From IMG/VR virus record IMGVR_UViG_3300027857_000044, positions 1 to 34,614 of that record: a stretch of 34,614 bases of DNA, one strand, 5' to 3'. This DNA comes from a virus. The notes beneath the pieces are model-generated. The model saw nothing but the letters and a program-made list of their open reading frames with translations, had not been told where the DNA came from and ran no database searches. This document shows, one piece after another, positions 16,288 to 23,237 of this stretch (the first letter of the stretch is position 1; every line of letters begins with the position of its first letter). The translations under genes were made by a program, and so were the position numbers.

Positions 16288-16309
16288 CGTACCGAAAGGA
16301 TAGGGCAAC

Positions 16310-16639
16310 ATGCCCATCTTCGCTAACTCGGCGGCGACCCAGGCCACGGCCTCCGTGGGCAACACCGCCACTCAGATCTTCAACGTCAGCGCCTCCGGCA
16401 TCCCGGCCGGCGCCGTCATCGGTGACCTCATCGTGGAGAACACCGGCTCGGTCACGATGTTCGTCGGCCAGTCCGCCGTCACCGCCGTCACCGGTCTTCG
16501 TGTGCCGGCTGGTGGCAGCGTCACGCTCACCGGTTTCGCCGCCACCCAGGCTGTGACCACCGGTAACGTCTACGGTATCACCGCCAGCGGCACCACGAGC
16601 GCGCTCGTCGGGCCGGCCACGGTCGAGTACTTCGTCTAA
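16310..16639 (+). CDS. Probable capsid decoration protein
   Basis: 109 residues, ATG after AAAGGATAGGG. Beta-rich, with no Cys: repeated ITQIFNVSASGIPAGAV, DLIVENTGSVTMFVGQSAVTAVTGLRVPAGGSVTLTG. It lies immediately after the major capsid gene between two strong hairpins, the usual place for a head decoration (capsid-stabilising) protein made in large amounts. Assignment is by position and composition; a short tail-fibre-like adaptor is a less likely alternative. Confidence 0.65.
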   Translation: MPIFANSAATQATASVGNTATQIFNVSASGIPAGAVIGDLIVENTGSVTMFVGQSAVTAVTGLRVPAGGSVTLTGFAATQAVTTGNVYGITASGTTSALVGPATVEYFV

Positions 16640-16647
16640 GCACCTTC

Positions 16648-16673
16648 GTGGGGCCGTCGCAAGGCGGCCCCAC
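16648..16673 (+). promoter_or_regulatory. Second hairpin, after the probable decoration gene
   Basis: Nine-base perfect arms GTGGGGCCG and CGGCCCCAC enclose TCGCAAGG. No T-run follows (ACCTCGAACAAAGG). Like the hairpin at 16262, it sits in a short gap in the middle of the head genes and may set the relative mRNA levels of these genes. Confidence 0.75.
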
Positions 16674-16696
16674 ACCTCGAACAAAGGAAGGTAGCC

Positions 16697-17431
16697 ATGC
16701 CTGTTGGCGGCTCCGACTTCGGCACCCTGCCCCCGGCAGGTACGCGCCTCGATCTCGCGAACGTCTGGGCGGACGGCCAGTGGCAGTTCCGTCCCGGTAG
16801 CTCGGTCGCGTTCTCGAGTGGTGCTTCTCTTCCCGCGCTGACCACCGCGCCGACCGCACCGACCGGTGGTGCGATCCTGTACTCCAGCAGTGGCGGCGTC
16901 CTCTCGTTCGTCAGCTCCACCGGTCAGACCGCCGTCGTCGGCGGTGTGACGCAGTCGCAGACCAGCACGGTCACGGTTGCGAACAGCAACACCGCCACCT
17001 CGCTCCAGTCGTACACCGTTCCCGCCAACGACCCGGCGGCCGGCGCGATCTACAACATCTACGGCTACGGCGTCTACAGCGACACCGGCACGCCGACGCT
17101 GACCTTCACCCTGTACTGGGGTGGCGTCGGTGGCACGTCGCTGGCCACCTTCACCAGTGCCGCTCTCGGCTCTGGTGTCACCAACGTCCCGTTCGTGTAC
17201 GAGGCCACGCTGACGTTCCGGTCCACCACCTCGGCGGTCGCCAACCTCAACATGAACCTGGGCACCACGGCTGCCGGCGCGTCCGCGAGCTACGTGGCGA
17301 CCCCGTCCGCCCCGACGACCGGTCTCACCACGACCGCCGCCTCGGCGCTGACGGTCGGCGTCACCTGGTCCGCCGCCTCCGCCTCCAACACCATCTCCCT
17401 GCTCGGCGGCTTTGTGGAGCGAGTGGCGTAA
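16697..17431 (+). CDS. Capsid-surface or head-fibre-like protein
   Basis: 244 residues; the ATG follows AAAGGAAGG. The N-terminal about 90 residues read GTLPPAGTRLDLANVWADGQW and then PTGGAILYSSSGGVLSFVSSTGQTAVVG, a stalk or attachment-like segment. The C-terminal about 150 residues form a jelly-roll-like beta domain (STVTVANSNTATSLQSYTVPANDPAAG, IYGYGVYSDTGTPTLTFTLYWGG). No Cys. Its position in the head block suggests a decoration or head-fibre subunit. The stop overlaps the next ATG (TAATG). Confidence 0.65.
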   Translation: MPVGGSDFGTLPPAGTRLDLANVWADGQWQFRPGSSVAFSSGASLPALTTAPTAPTGGAILYSSSGGVLSFVSSTGQTAVVGGVTQSQTSTVTVANSNTATSLQSYTVPANDPAAGAIYNIYGYGVYSDTGTPTLTFTLYWGGVGGTSLATFTSAALGSGVTNVPFVYEATLTFRSTTSAVANLNMNLGTTAAGASASYVATPSAPTTGLTTTAASALTVGVTWSAASASNTISLLGGFVERVA

Positions 17432-17712
17432 TGATCACTCCCATCCCGGGCAGCGTGACCAACAGCGCTGCCAAGCTGTGCACCGTGCCGCCTGGGGTGG
17501 GCTCGGTGACCATCACGGTGGCCGCAGCCAACACCACGATCGTGTACATCGGCGTGGTCAGCACCACCACCGCGACCAACGGGGCAGCGATCGTTGGTGG
17601 CTCCAGCGTCACGATTCCGATGTACCCTGGCTCCAAGGGTACCGACCTGTACGCGATCGCAAACGTGGCCGGCCCCACCCCCGTCGGTGTTTTCATCTCT
17701 ACCGCTCAGTAG
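17431..17712 (+). CDS. Small beta-rich capsid accessory protein
   Basis: 93 residues translated from the overlapping ATG. The pattern is a short beta sandwich (KLCTVPPGVGSVTITVAAANTTIVYIGVVSTTT, then SSVTIPMYPGSKGTDLYAIANVAG). It resembles a shortened version of small phage decoration proteins. It lies directly after the larger fibre-like protein and before the zinc-binding genes; a partner role with 16697-17431 is plausible. Confidence 0.6.
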   Translation: MITPIPGSVTNSAAKLCTVPPGVGSVTITVAAANTTIVYIGVVSTTTATNGAAIVGGSSVTIPMYPGSKGTDLYAIANVAGPTPVGVFISTAQ

Positions 17713-17720
17713 GAGACGCG

Positions 17721-17996
17721 ATGCCCAAGGTTCAGCTCCCCCCTGGCTGCTATGGCTTCGACTGCAAGGACGGCACCAAGTACACCGCCAGGAAGCCTGG
17801 TGGAACGATCGAGGTGTCGGACCAGCACGCCAAGTCGATCAACGAGGGTCAGTTCGGTGACACCGGCCTGGTCTCCGCCAAGGGGGCGCTGTCCTTCGGA
17901 ACCAGGAAGGGCCGGCTCTGCCCGTCCTGCAACACCATCTGGAACGTGTGGACCAAGGTCTGCCACAAGTGCGACGTCGAGACCACCGAGGTCTAG
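17721..17996 (+). CDS. Zinc-ribbon head-region protein
   Basis: 91 residues; start ATG follows AGGAG. The N-terminus (VQLPPGCYGFDCKDGTKYTARKPGGTIEVSDQHAKSINEG) is beta-like, similar to small N-terminal domains of phage connector accessories. The C-terminus has CPSCNTIWNVWTKVCHKC (C67, C70, C81, C84), a textbook zinc-ribbon arrangement. It could bind DNA or another capsid protein. No enzyme motif is seen. Confidence 0.7.
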   Translation: MPKVQLPPGCYGFDCKDGTKYTARKPGGTIEVSDQHAKSINEGQFGDTGLVSAKGALSFGTRKGRLCPSCNTIWNVWTKVCHKCDVETTEV

Positions 17997-18008
17997 GCCA
18001 CACCGATC

Positions 18009-18024
18009 GAAAGAGGTTGCGATG
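18009..18024 (+). promoter_or_regulatory. Translation start leader, nearly repeated at 22630
   Basis: GAAAGAGGTTGCGATG including the ATG. The same 16 bases with one change (C for T at the ninth base) precede the tail chaperone gene at 22643. AAGAGG is the Shine-Dalgarno. The match may be a shared optimised ribosome site or a relic of recombination. Confidence 0.5.
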
Positions 18025-18675
18025 ACCGTTTACGCCCGCAGTGACATCGCTGCGGTTTCCATTTCCCCCGCGCATGGCGGTTGTGGCCAGAGTCACAGTC
18101 GACCGGCACCCGGTGGAGACCCGGTCCCGATCTGGGGCCTGACCTGCCACGGCGGGTGTGAGGACGTGCTCCGTGCTGACAGCATGTGGTCGAGCACCCA
18201 CACCACCATCCCGGAGACCCCCGACGAGGTCCTCCACCGCGAGGACATGGAGCGTCGCGGCGCCCTGGAGCAGCAGGAGTCGACGGCCAAGGCTCTCATG
18301 GAGCTGGCCAAGCTCGGCACCCTGCCCGAGGTGCTCGCCACGATGCTCAAGCACACCATGACCGGCGGCCAGCTGGAGAGGGCGCCCATCGTCCAGCTGT
18401 GCATGAACGGTCACCAGAACCAGGAGGACGCTCGCTTCTGCTACCAGTGCGGGGCGAACATGTCCGAGGGGGTCAAGACGGACCGTGGGAAGGCTCTCAC
18501 GCCTGCTGAGAGCCCCGTCGACGTCATCAAGGGTGTTCCTACCCCGGAGGACGAGAGCGTGCCCGAGGACAACCTCGAGAGCCTTCCGATCGGCACCCTG
18601 CGTGCCATGGTGAAGGAGCGTGGTCACTCGACGGCCGGCACCAAGAACACTCTCATCGCGCTTCTGCGCAGCTAA
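18022..18675 (+). CDS. Zinc-binding protein with C-terminal SAP DNA-binding motif
   Basis: 217 residues. The N-terminus has Cys/His residues (C21, H24, C42, C46) that could form one metal site. The central part is helical (about 68-120). A second site reads LCMNGHQNQEDARFCYQCG (C127, H131, C140, C143). Residues about 185-217 (LESLPIGTLRAMVKERGHSTAGTKNTLIALLRS) match the SAP motif, a helix-extended-helix that binds DNA. Such proteins sit near connectors in phage head modules. A role in DNA ends, portal plugging or packaging is possible. The ATG at 18022 is preceded by AAGAGG. Confidence 0.75.
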   Translation: MTVYARSDIAAVSISPAHGGCGQSHSRPAPGGDPVPIWGLTCHGGCEDVLRADSMWSSTHTTIPETPDEVLHREDMERRGALEQQESTAKALMELAKLGTLPEVLATMLKHTMTGGQLERAPIVQLCMNGHQNQEDARFCYQCGANMSEGVKTDRGKALTPAESPVDVIKGVPTPEDESVPEDNLESLPIGTLRAMVKERGHSTAGTKNTLIALLRS

Positions 18676-18694
18676 ACGACACCACGGGGACGCG

Positions 18695-18886
18695 ATGCGC
18701 GGACGGAAGACCTGCCGGCTCTGTGCCACCCGCAAGAGCGTCCCCGTGGGCGTCTGCGCCAATTGCAACGACCAGATGTGCGGCAAGCACATCACCTGGC
18801 ACCTGAATGAATGGTGGTGCTCCAAGTGCGTGAGGAAGGAGGGGTCAGATGGCGTCGCCGCTCGTGACACCCGGGATGATCACTAA
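18695..18886 (+). CDS. Very small multi-zinc (Cys/His-rich) protein
   Basis: 63 residues with seven cysteines (C7, C10, C21, C24, C29, C42, C45) and H32, H36: three CxxC pairs plus CGKH. This is enough for two zinc ions in a cross-braced or tandem arrangement over residues 7-45. The 3' part overlaps the next gene by 38 bases in another frame, so the region from codon 52 on is read twice. The Cys-rich part lies upstream of the overlap. Shine-Dalgarno-like GGGGA lies before the ATG. Function unknown; an adaptor between connector proteins or DNA is possible. Confidence 0.65.
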   Translation: MRGRKTCRLCATRKSVPVGVCANCNDQMCGKHITWHLNEWWCSKCVRKEGSDGVAARDTRDDH

Positions 18887-19802
18887 CGCGCCCACCGGCG
18901 TCTCCTGGGACATCATCCCCTTCCCACAGGCCACCTCCGCCGCCATGTTGGCGGAGCAGTACAACATGTGCTGGCGCGCCACTCAGATCGTCGACGGCTA
19001 CATCAACCAGGTGTTCCGTGCCACGATCGACACCGAGTACCGCAACGGCCCCGGTGACTATCGGATCAACATCAACCAGTACACCGGCACCACCAGGTGG
19101 ATCCTGAGCCGGTGGCCGGTGCTGCAGGTCCTGGCCGCGCAGGTCAGCAACATGTCGGCCTTCCCTCGGCAGTGGACCCAGGTGCCGGCCAACATGGTTG
19201 AGGTCGACAACCCGGTCATCGGGCTGTACAACTCCACCGTTCCTGGCGGCTCCGGTGGCGCGGGTGGTCAGTCGATCACCATCGCTCCCGGCTTCGGCAC
19301 CTGGGCGGCCGGCCGTCAGGGTCTGCGGTTCTCCGCCACCTACATCAACGGCTGGCCTCACGCCGGCCTGACCGCGAACGCCACCGCTGGCGCCACCACG
19401 CTGACCGTGGACGACGTCACCGGCTTCGCCGGCGTTACCGCGATGATCTACGACGGCATCTTCACCGAGTCCATCTCGGTGGTCTCTGTCACGGCCAACA
19501 CCAACCTCACCCTGCCGAATGGTGGCGGCACCGCTCCGGCCGGTCCAGGCACGTTGACCCTGAGCACTCCACTGCTCTTCAACCACGCCGGCAGCAACCC
19601 CGCCTCCGTCTTGGTTTCCACCGTTCCGAGCGATGTGCTCTGGGCCACGATCCTGGTCTGTGCGTCCCAGGCGCTGGAGGCTGGCATCACCTCGATCTCC
19701 ATCCAGAATCTGCCCGGCTCTCTCACCGAGGGTGGCCACGGTGTCGCGGATCTGAAGGTGGAGTATGAGGTCCTTCTCGAGCCGTACAAGCGCGTGATCT
19801 AG
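18849..19802 (+). CDS. Head-tail connector (adaptor-like) protein with inserted beta module
   Basis: 317 residues, ATG after GGAGGGG. Residues 30-125 (MLAEQYNMCWRATQIVDGYINQVFRA, WILSRWPVLQVLAAQVS) and the C-terminal helix (DVLWATILVCASQALEAGITSISIQNLPG, ending VEYEVLLEPYKRVI) fit the helical adaptor fold that docks under the portal. Between them, residues about 172-250 form a beta insertion beginning LTANATAGATTLTVDDVTGF, similar to modules repeated in the tail tube protein. Assigned by gene order and pattern. Confidence 0.7.
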   Translation: MASPLVTPGMITNAPTGVSWDIIPFPQATSAAMLAEQYNMCWRATQIVDGYINQVFRATIDTEYRNGPGDYRININQYTGTTRWILSRWPVLQVLAAQVSNMSAFPRQWTQVPANMVEVDNPVIGLYNSTVPGGSGGAGGQSITIAPGFGTWAAGRQGLRFSATYINGWPHAGLTANATAGATTLTVDDVTGFAGVTAMIYDGIFTESISVVSVTANTNLTLPNGGGTAPAGPGTLTLSTPLLFNHAGSNPASVLVSTVPSDVLWATILVCASQALEAGITSISIQNLPGSLTEGGHGVADLKVEYEVLLEPYKRVI

Positions 19803-19812
19803 GAGGCACACC

Positions 19813-19947
19813 GTGACCCGATCTCGCTTCCGCCGACACTCCAGCCGGCACCACGCTCGCAGGGCCAAGCACAGCGCCAAGGACAAGCACGTCGGCGCCC
19901 GCAGCCCCCGCTTCAAGGTCGTCAACCCGCCCCACAACATCTGGTAG
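19813..19947 (+). CDS. Tiny highly basic protein
   Basis: 44 residues, GTG start at 19813 and TAG at 19945-19947, with a strong AGGAGG Shine-Dalgarno 7 bases before. It has about 17 Arg, Lys and His residues in 44, beginning MTRSRFRRHSSRHHARRAK and ending VVNPPHNIW. It fills the whole gap between the connector and the next gene. Such a basic peptide could bind packaged DNA or an acidic connector surface. It is short enough to be missed by routine calling. Confidence 0.6.
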   Translation: MTRSRFRRHSSRHHARRAKHSAKDKHVGARSPRFKVVNPPHNIW

Positions 19948-19953
19948 GCCACG

Positions 19954-20466
19954 GTGCCGACGAACAGCATCCAGCAGTACGTCAAGGGGTTGCTGGATGG
20001 CCTCCCCCTGACCGGTCAGAACCAGCCGCTGAAGGCTTACGTCGCACCGCCGCAGTACGAGAACCTGAACGCTCCCACCGTCTTCGTCTGGGGCGCCAGG
20101 ATGCGCGGCAAGCGGCAGACCGCCCCGCGTGTCAACAACGCTGTGATCAACGGCATGGCCGGCTACAAGGAGCTGACGTGGGACGTTGAGGCGTACGTCA
20201 TGTACGAGACCGTCCCCAAGAACCCACTGACCAGCACCATCGACCAGGAGTTCCCGCTCATCCTGGACTCGGTCATGACCCGGCTCTGGACCACCACGAT
20301 GCCGATCGTGATCACCGATCCCACCACCCAGCTCACCAGCCAGGTGCTGTCGATCGGTGAAGAGTTCGAGCTCGACCAGCCACCGCCTCGGGCGCCGGCC
20401 ACGCTCCGGCTGCAGCTCTATCTGGCCAAGCTGACCTTCGTGATCAAGGAGGCGGTCCAGGCGTGA
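19954..20466 (+). CDS. Probable tail terminator / head-tail joining protein
   Basis: 170 residues, GTG start at 19954. Mixed alpha/beta pattern with a central beta hairpin (KELTWDVEAYVMYETV) and FPLILDSVMTRLWTTTMP. This is the size and order expected for a tail terminator or a stopper-like joining protein: after the adaptor and before the gp10-like protein and tail tube. No Cys-rich site. Family assignment is inferred from order; the two joining genes could be swapped in role. Confidence 0.55.
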   Translation: MPTNSIQQYVKGLLDGLPLTGQNQPLKAYVAPPQYENLNAPTVFVWGARMRGKRQTAPRVNNAVINGMAGYKELTWDVEAYVMYETVPKNPLTSTIDQEFPLILDSVMTRLWTTTMPIVITDPTTQLTSQVLSIGEEFELDQPPPRAPATLRLQLYLAKLTFVIKEAVQA

Positions 20467-20930
20467 GCATCACCATCGAGCGAAACTGGAAGGGCAGCCC
20501 GATCAAGTACACCCAGTGGATGCCGATGGCACGCCGCTGGGCGAAGGACGTCACTCCGTTCACCCAGGAGATGGTCCGAGAGCACGCCCCGGTCTATCAC
20601 GGCTACAGCCTCCGCGAGAGTGGCAAGCTGAAGCGCTCGATCGAGGCGACGGCACAGATCACCAACACCGCCGTCACGATCGAGGTCATCACCGGCGTCC
20701 CGTACGCGGAGTACGTCATGGCCGGCGTCGCCCCGCACATCATCGTCCCTCGTAAGGCGAAGATGCTGCGGTGGAACGGACCCAACGGTGAGGTGTTCGC
20801 CAGGATGGTGAACCACCCTGGGCAGAAGGCGAATGACTTCGTCAGGCGGGCCATGCTGGAGGTTGAGCCTCTCGCCATGGAGCTGTTCGCTGCTTACTAC
20901 CGAGAGAGCTTCATCATCACCAAGGAGTAG
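20463..20930 (+). CDS. HK97 gp10-like head-tail joining protein
   Basis: 155 residues starting at a GTG overlapping the previous stop (GTGA). The features of the family are visible: a helical N-terminus, then HAPVYHGYSLRESGKLKRSIEA, then VPYAEYVMAGVAPHIIVPRKAKMLRW, and a C-terminal NHPGQKANDFVRRAML. The YAEYV, HIIxPxxAK and HPGxKAxxF patterns mark gp10/minor tail joining proteins that form the neck ring. Confidence 0.8.
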   Translation: MSITIERNWKGSPIKYTQWMPMARRWAKDVTPFTQEMVREHAPVYHGYSLRESGKLKRSIEATAQITNTAVTIEVITGVPYAEYVMAGVAPHIIVPRKAKMLRWNGPNGEVFARMVNHPGQKANDFVRRAMLEVEPLAMELFAAYYRESFIITKE

Positions 20931-20936
20931 GCCGGC

Positions 20937-21182
20937 ATGCGGCTTCGCTACAAGGGGGTTCTCCCCATCACCTTCCTGCTGGAGAACATCGGAACGGTGG
21001 AGCCCGACGCTGAGTTCGACGTCAGCGATGAGCTTGCTCCCGCCTTCCTGTCCCGCAAGGACATCGAGCAGGTCAAGGTCACCAAGACCAGGAGGGCCAA
21101 GGACCCGGTGACGGAGCCGACAGCCACTGACCACATCGAGGCGGCGGCAGCGCCCACCGCTGAGACCGAGCCGACCCTCTAA
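20937..21182 (+). CDS. Small hypothetical connector-region protein
   Basis: 81 residues, ATG at 20937. N-terminal beta (MRLRYKGVLPITFLL), then an acidic/Ala-Pro-Thr-rich tail (TRRAKDPVTEP through PTAETEPTL) that looks disordered. A DELAPAFLSRKDIEQVKV segment resembles the short proteins often found before the tail tube gene in siphoviruses. No confident function. Confidence 0.55.
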   Translation: MRLRYKGVLPITFLLENIGTVEPDAEFDVSDELAPAFLSRKDIEQVKVTKTRRAKDPVTEPTATDHIEAAAAPTAETEPTL

Positions 21183-21190
21183 GGAGGTCT

Positions 21191-22627
21191 GTGGCATTCC
21201 CCACCATTCTCGAGAAGTACGGCAGCCTCAGCGCGACCGGGTTCGCCAAGGAGACGACCTTCGGCACCCCGGTCGCCGCGACGACCTTCCTGCCGATGGC
21301 CTCCAACACCATGGAGGAGGACCCGGGTTGGTTCGCGCCGCACCTGATGCAGGGCCTGCGCGACCTTCAGGTCTACAACCTCTACGGTGAGGCGAAGTTC
21401 AACGGCACCATCAACGGGCCGATCTTCCCCGCCAATGCGATCTCCACGCTGTCCGCCGCCATCGGCGCCGACAACCTGGTCGGCTACGGCATCTTCGGCA
21501 CCTACGTCACGCCGACGAGCACCACGCTCAACGGCTCTACCGTCGTCGGTGCCACCACGATCACCGTCACCTCCGGCACCGGCTTCGTCATCGGCCAGCA
21601 GGTGATCATCGACACCGGTGGCATCCAGGAGGTCCGACGTATCACCAACGTCGTGACCAACACGATCACCCTCCAGGACGCGCTGGTCTACGCGCACACC
21701 AGCGGCGTGGCCGTCGTCACCGGTGGCACCACCACCCTGTCGGCACCGAGCATCGCCACCGCGACCACCGTCACGGTCACCTCCGCCACCGGTATCGTTG
21801 CTGGCACGATCATCCAGATCGACGTCAACAGCGTGGCCGGCACCCTGACGTCCGAGGTTCGCAAGGTCACCCTGGTCAGCACCAACACGCTGACCCTGGA
21901 CCAGGCACTGGTGTACGCTCACGCCTCGGCAGCGGTCGTCACGATCGTTCAGGCGCCGTTCACTCACACCATCAACCAGCAGAACACTCTGCCGTCACTG
22001 ACGGTGGAGAAGAACGCGGGCTCGTTCCAGAGCCTCCAGTTCGCCGGCTGCCGCGTCAACAAGTACGAGGTCAAGGCACCGACGGGCAACGCCGCCGTCG
22101 ACGTCTCGATGGAGCTGATGGGCCAGTCGGTCGCGGTTCTCAACACCCCGACGGCGATCTCCGTCAGCACCGACGTCCCGTACGTCTTCGCTGAGGCCAA
22201 CCTGCTGGCCTTCGGCACGCTGCGCACCGACGTTCACAACGTCACGGTCTCCATCGAGAACGGCGTCAAGGAGACCTACACCTACTCCAACTTCCACGGG
22301 CCGTCGTTCCTGACGCCCGTCACCCTGCACGTCATGGGTGCGATGGACGTGGTGTGGTCCAGCTTCAACGACGCCACCTACGGTGACTTCAACCGTCTCA
22401 TCAACGGCACCATCGGCACCCTGATCTTCACCCTGGTTCACCCGTCCAGCGGTGGCACGATCACGTTCACCATGCCGCAGGTCGTCATCGCCAAGTACGC
22501 TCAGGACATCAAGATGGAAGACGTCATCCTGACGAACCTGACCTACGAGGCCAGCCGGCCGCTCAGCGGTCTCCAGCAGTACACCATCCAGGCACAGGTC
22601 GCGAACGCGGTCTACCTGCCCTACTAA
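21191..22627 (+). CDS. Major tail (tube) protein with two tandem beta modules
   Basis: 478 residues, GTG after AGGAGG. N- and C-terminal parts (GFAKETTFGTPVAATTFLPM; WSSFNDATYGDFNRLINGTIG; QYTIQAQVANAVYLPY) fit a siphoviral tail tube subunit. Residues about 109-177 and 187-253 are two copies of a beta module, each with ATTxTVTSxTG, EVR and LxxALVYAH; these likely decorate the tube surface. Such domains vary in tail proteins. Position directly before the chaperone genes and tape measure supports the call. Confidence 0.85.
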   Translation: MAFPTILEKYGSLSATGFAKETTFGTPVAATTFLPMASNTMEEDPGWFAPHLMQGLRDLQVYNLYGEAKFNGTINGPIFPANAISTLSAAIGADNLVGYGIFGTYVTPTSTTLNGSTVVGATTITVTSGTGFVIGQQVIIDTGGIQEVRRITNVVTNTITLQDALVYAHTSGVAVVTGGTTTLSAPSIATATTVTVTSATGIVAGTIIQIDVNSVAGTLTSEVRKVTLVSTNTLTLDQALVYAHASAAVVTIVQAPFTHTINQQNTLPSLTVEKNAGSFQSLQFAGCRVNKYEVKAPTGNAAVDVSMELMGQSVAVLNTPTAISVSTDVPYVFAEANLLAFGTLRTDVHNVTVSIENGVKETYTYSNFHGPSFLTPVTLHVMGAMDVVWSSFNDATYGDFNRLINGTIGTLIFTLVHPSSGGTITFTMPQVVIAKYAQDIKMEDVILTNLTYEASRPLSGLQQYTIQAQVANAVYLPY

Positions 22628-22629
22628 CT

Positions 22630-22645
22630 GAAAGAGGCTGCGATG
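22630..22645 (+). promoter_or_regulatory. Translation start leader, nearly repeated at 18009
   Basis: GAAAGAGGCTGCGATG, including the start codon of the tail chaperone gene, with 15 of 16 bases shared with 18009-18024. AAGAGG is the Shine-Dalgarno. Confidence 0.5.
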
Positions 22646-23074
22646 GGCTTCCTCTCCGCTTACTCCGGCACCGTCATCCTCCGTCTCGACGACAACCCGC
22701 AGGGCTACTGGGTAGAGCTCAAGCGCTACCTGAGCCAGGGCGAGAAGGAGAAGGCCGACACAGCTCTCATCAACGGCAAGCTGGTCCCCGGCTCCAAGGG
22801 CAACCAGCAGTTCGAGATGGAGCCGAACATCGGCAAGTACCGCCAGCTGATCGTCGAGGCGTCGATCGTCTCCTGGAACCTGGACGACGACAACGGTCAC
22901 GTGTGGCCGGTCGACCTGCAGCACGTCCGTCGTCTGCCGGCTGAGGTCTTCGACAAGATCTACCTGGCGATCGACGGTGAGGACCCGGAGCCCACCCCCG
23001 AGGAGCGGCGTCAGTTTCCTGATGAGCGCGTCGGGGGCGATCCGGATGGGCGGGGATGGCCCTCCATCGCTTAA
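22643..23074 (+). CDS. Tail assembly chaperone (upstream, gpG-like product)
   Basis: 143 residues, in the expected place between tail tube and tape measure. Tail chaperones coat the tape measure during tail assembly. The protein (TVILRLDDNPQGYWVELKRYLSQGEKEKADTALI, then VSWNLDDDNGHVWPVDLQHVRRLPAEVFDKIYLAI) has the typical compact alpha/beta pattern. Its last about 20 residues overlap the downstream reading frame and hold the slip candidates. The ordinary product ends at 23074 (ending RGWPSIA). Confidence 0.8.
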   Translation: MGFLSAYSGTVILRLDDNPQGYWVELKRYLSQGEKEKADTALINGKLVPGSKGNQQFEMEPNIGKYRQLIVEASIVSWNLDDDNGHVWPVDLQHVRRLPAEVFDKIYLAIDGEDPEPTPEERRQFPDERVGGDPDGRGWPSIA

Positions 23075-23237
23075 CACCTACGTCATCCTGAGCGAGTTCT
23101 GGAAGCGACTCGGCATGACCAGGGATGACATCAGGAAGATGCCGGCCAGGGAGTTCAAGGACTTCCTGACCTACATCGAGTTGATCATGCAGCAGGAGCA
23201 GGCGCAACAGAGGAGGCAGGCCAGTGGCGGGCGCTAG
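22643..23237 (+). CDS. Frameshifted tail assembly chaperone (gpGT-like fusion)
   Basis: The downstream frame, open across the whole overlap, continues to a TAG at 23235-23237 and encodes SLNTYVILSEFWKRLGMTRDD and then FKDFLTYIELIMQQEQAQQRR, like gpT-type extensions. It is displaced from the upstream frame by +1 (equal to -2), not -1. With a -2 slip at 23036-23038 the fusion would be about 198 residues. The downstream frame has no well-placed strong start of its own, which supports fusion by frameshift. The 3' end overlaps the tape measure start by 14 bases. Confidence 0.7.
23015..23039 (+). other. Candidate programmed frameshift site(s)
   Basis: Two sites can produce the needed shift. TTT-C at 23015-23018 would let a Phe tRNA slip +1 from TTT to TTC, both cognate. 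GGGGGCG at 23033-23039, read GGG GGC GAT, would let a Gly tRNA slip -2. The second resembles what I recall of the phage Mu -2 site. No stable hairpin was confirmed by eye. Confidence 0.5.

Noticed and set aside
22977-23237. Independent gene starting at GTG 22977
   Set aside because: Start is within the chaperone gene without a good ribosome site, and the gene order fits a frameshifted chaperone extension.
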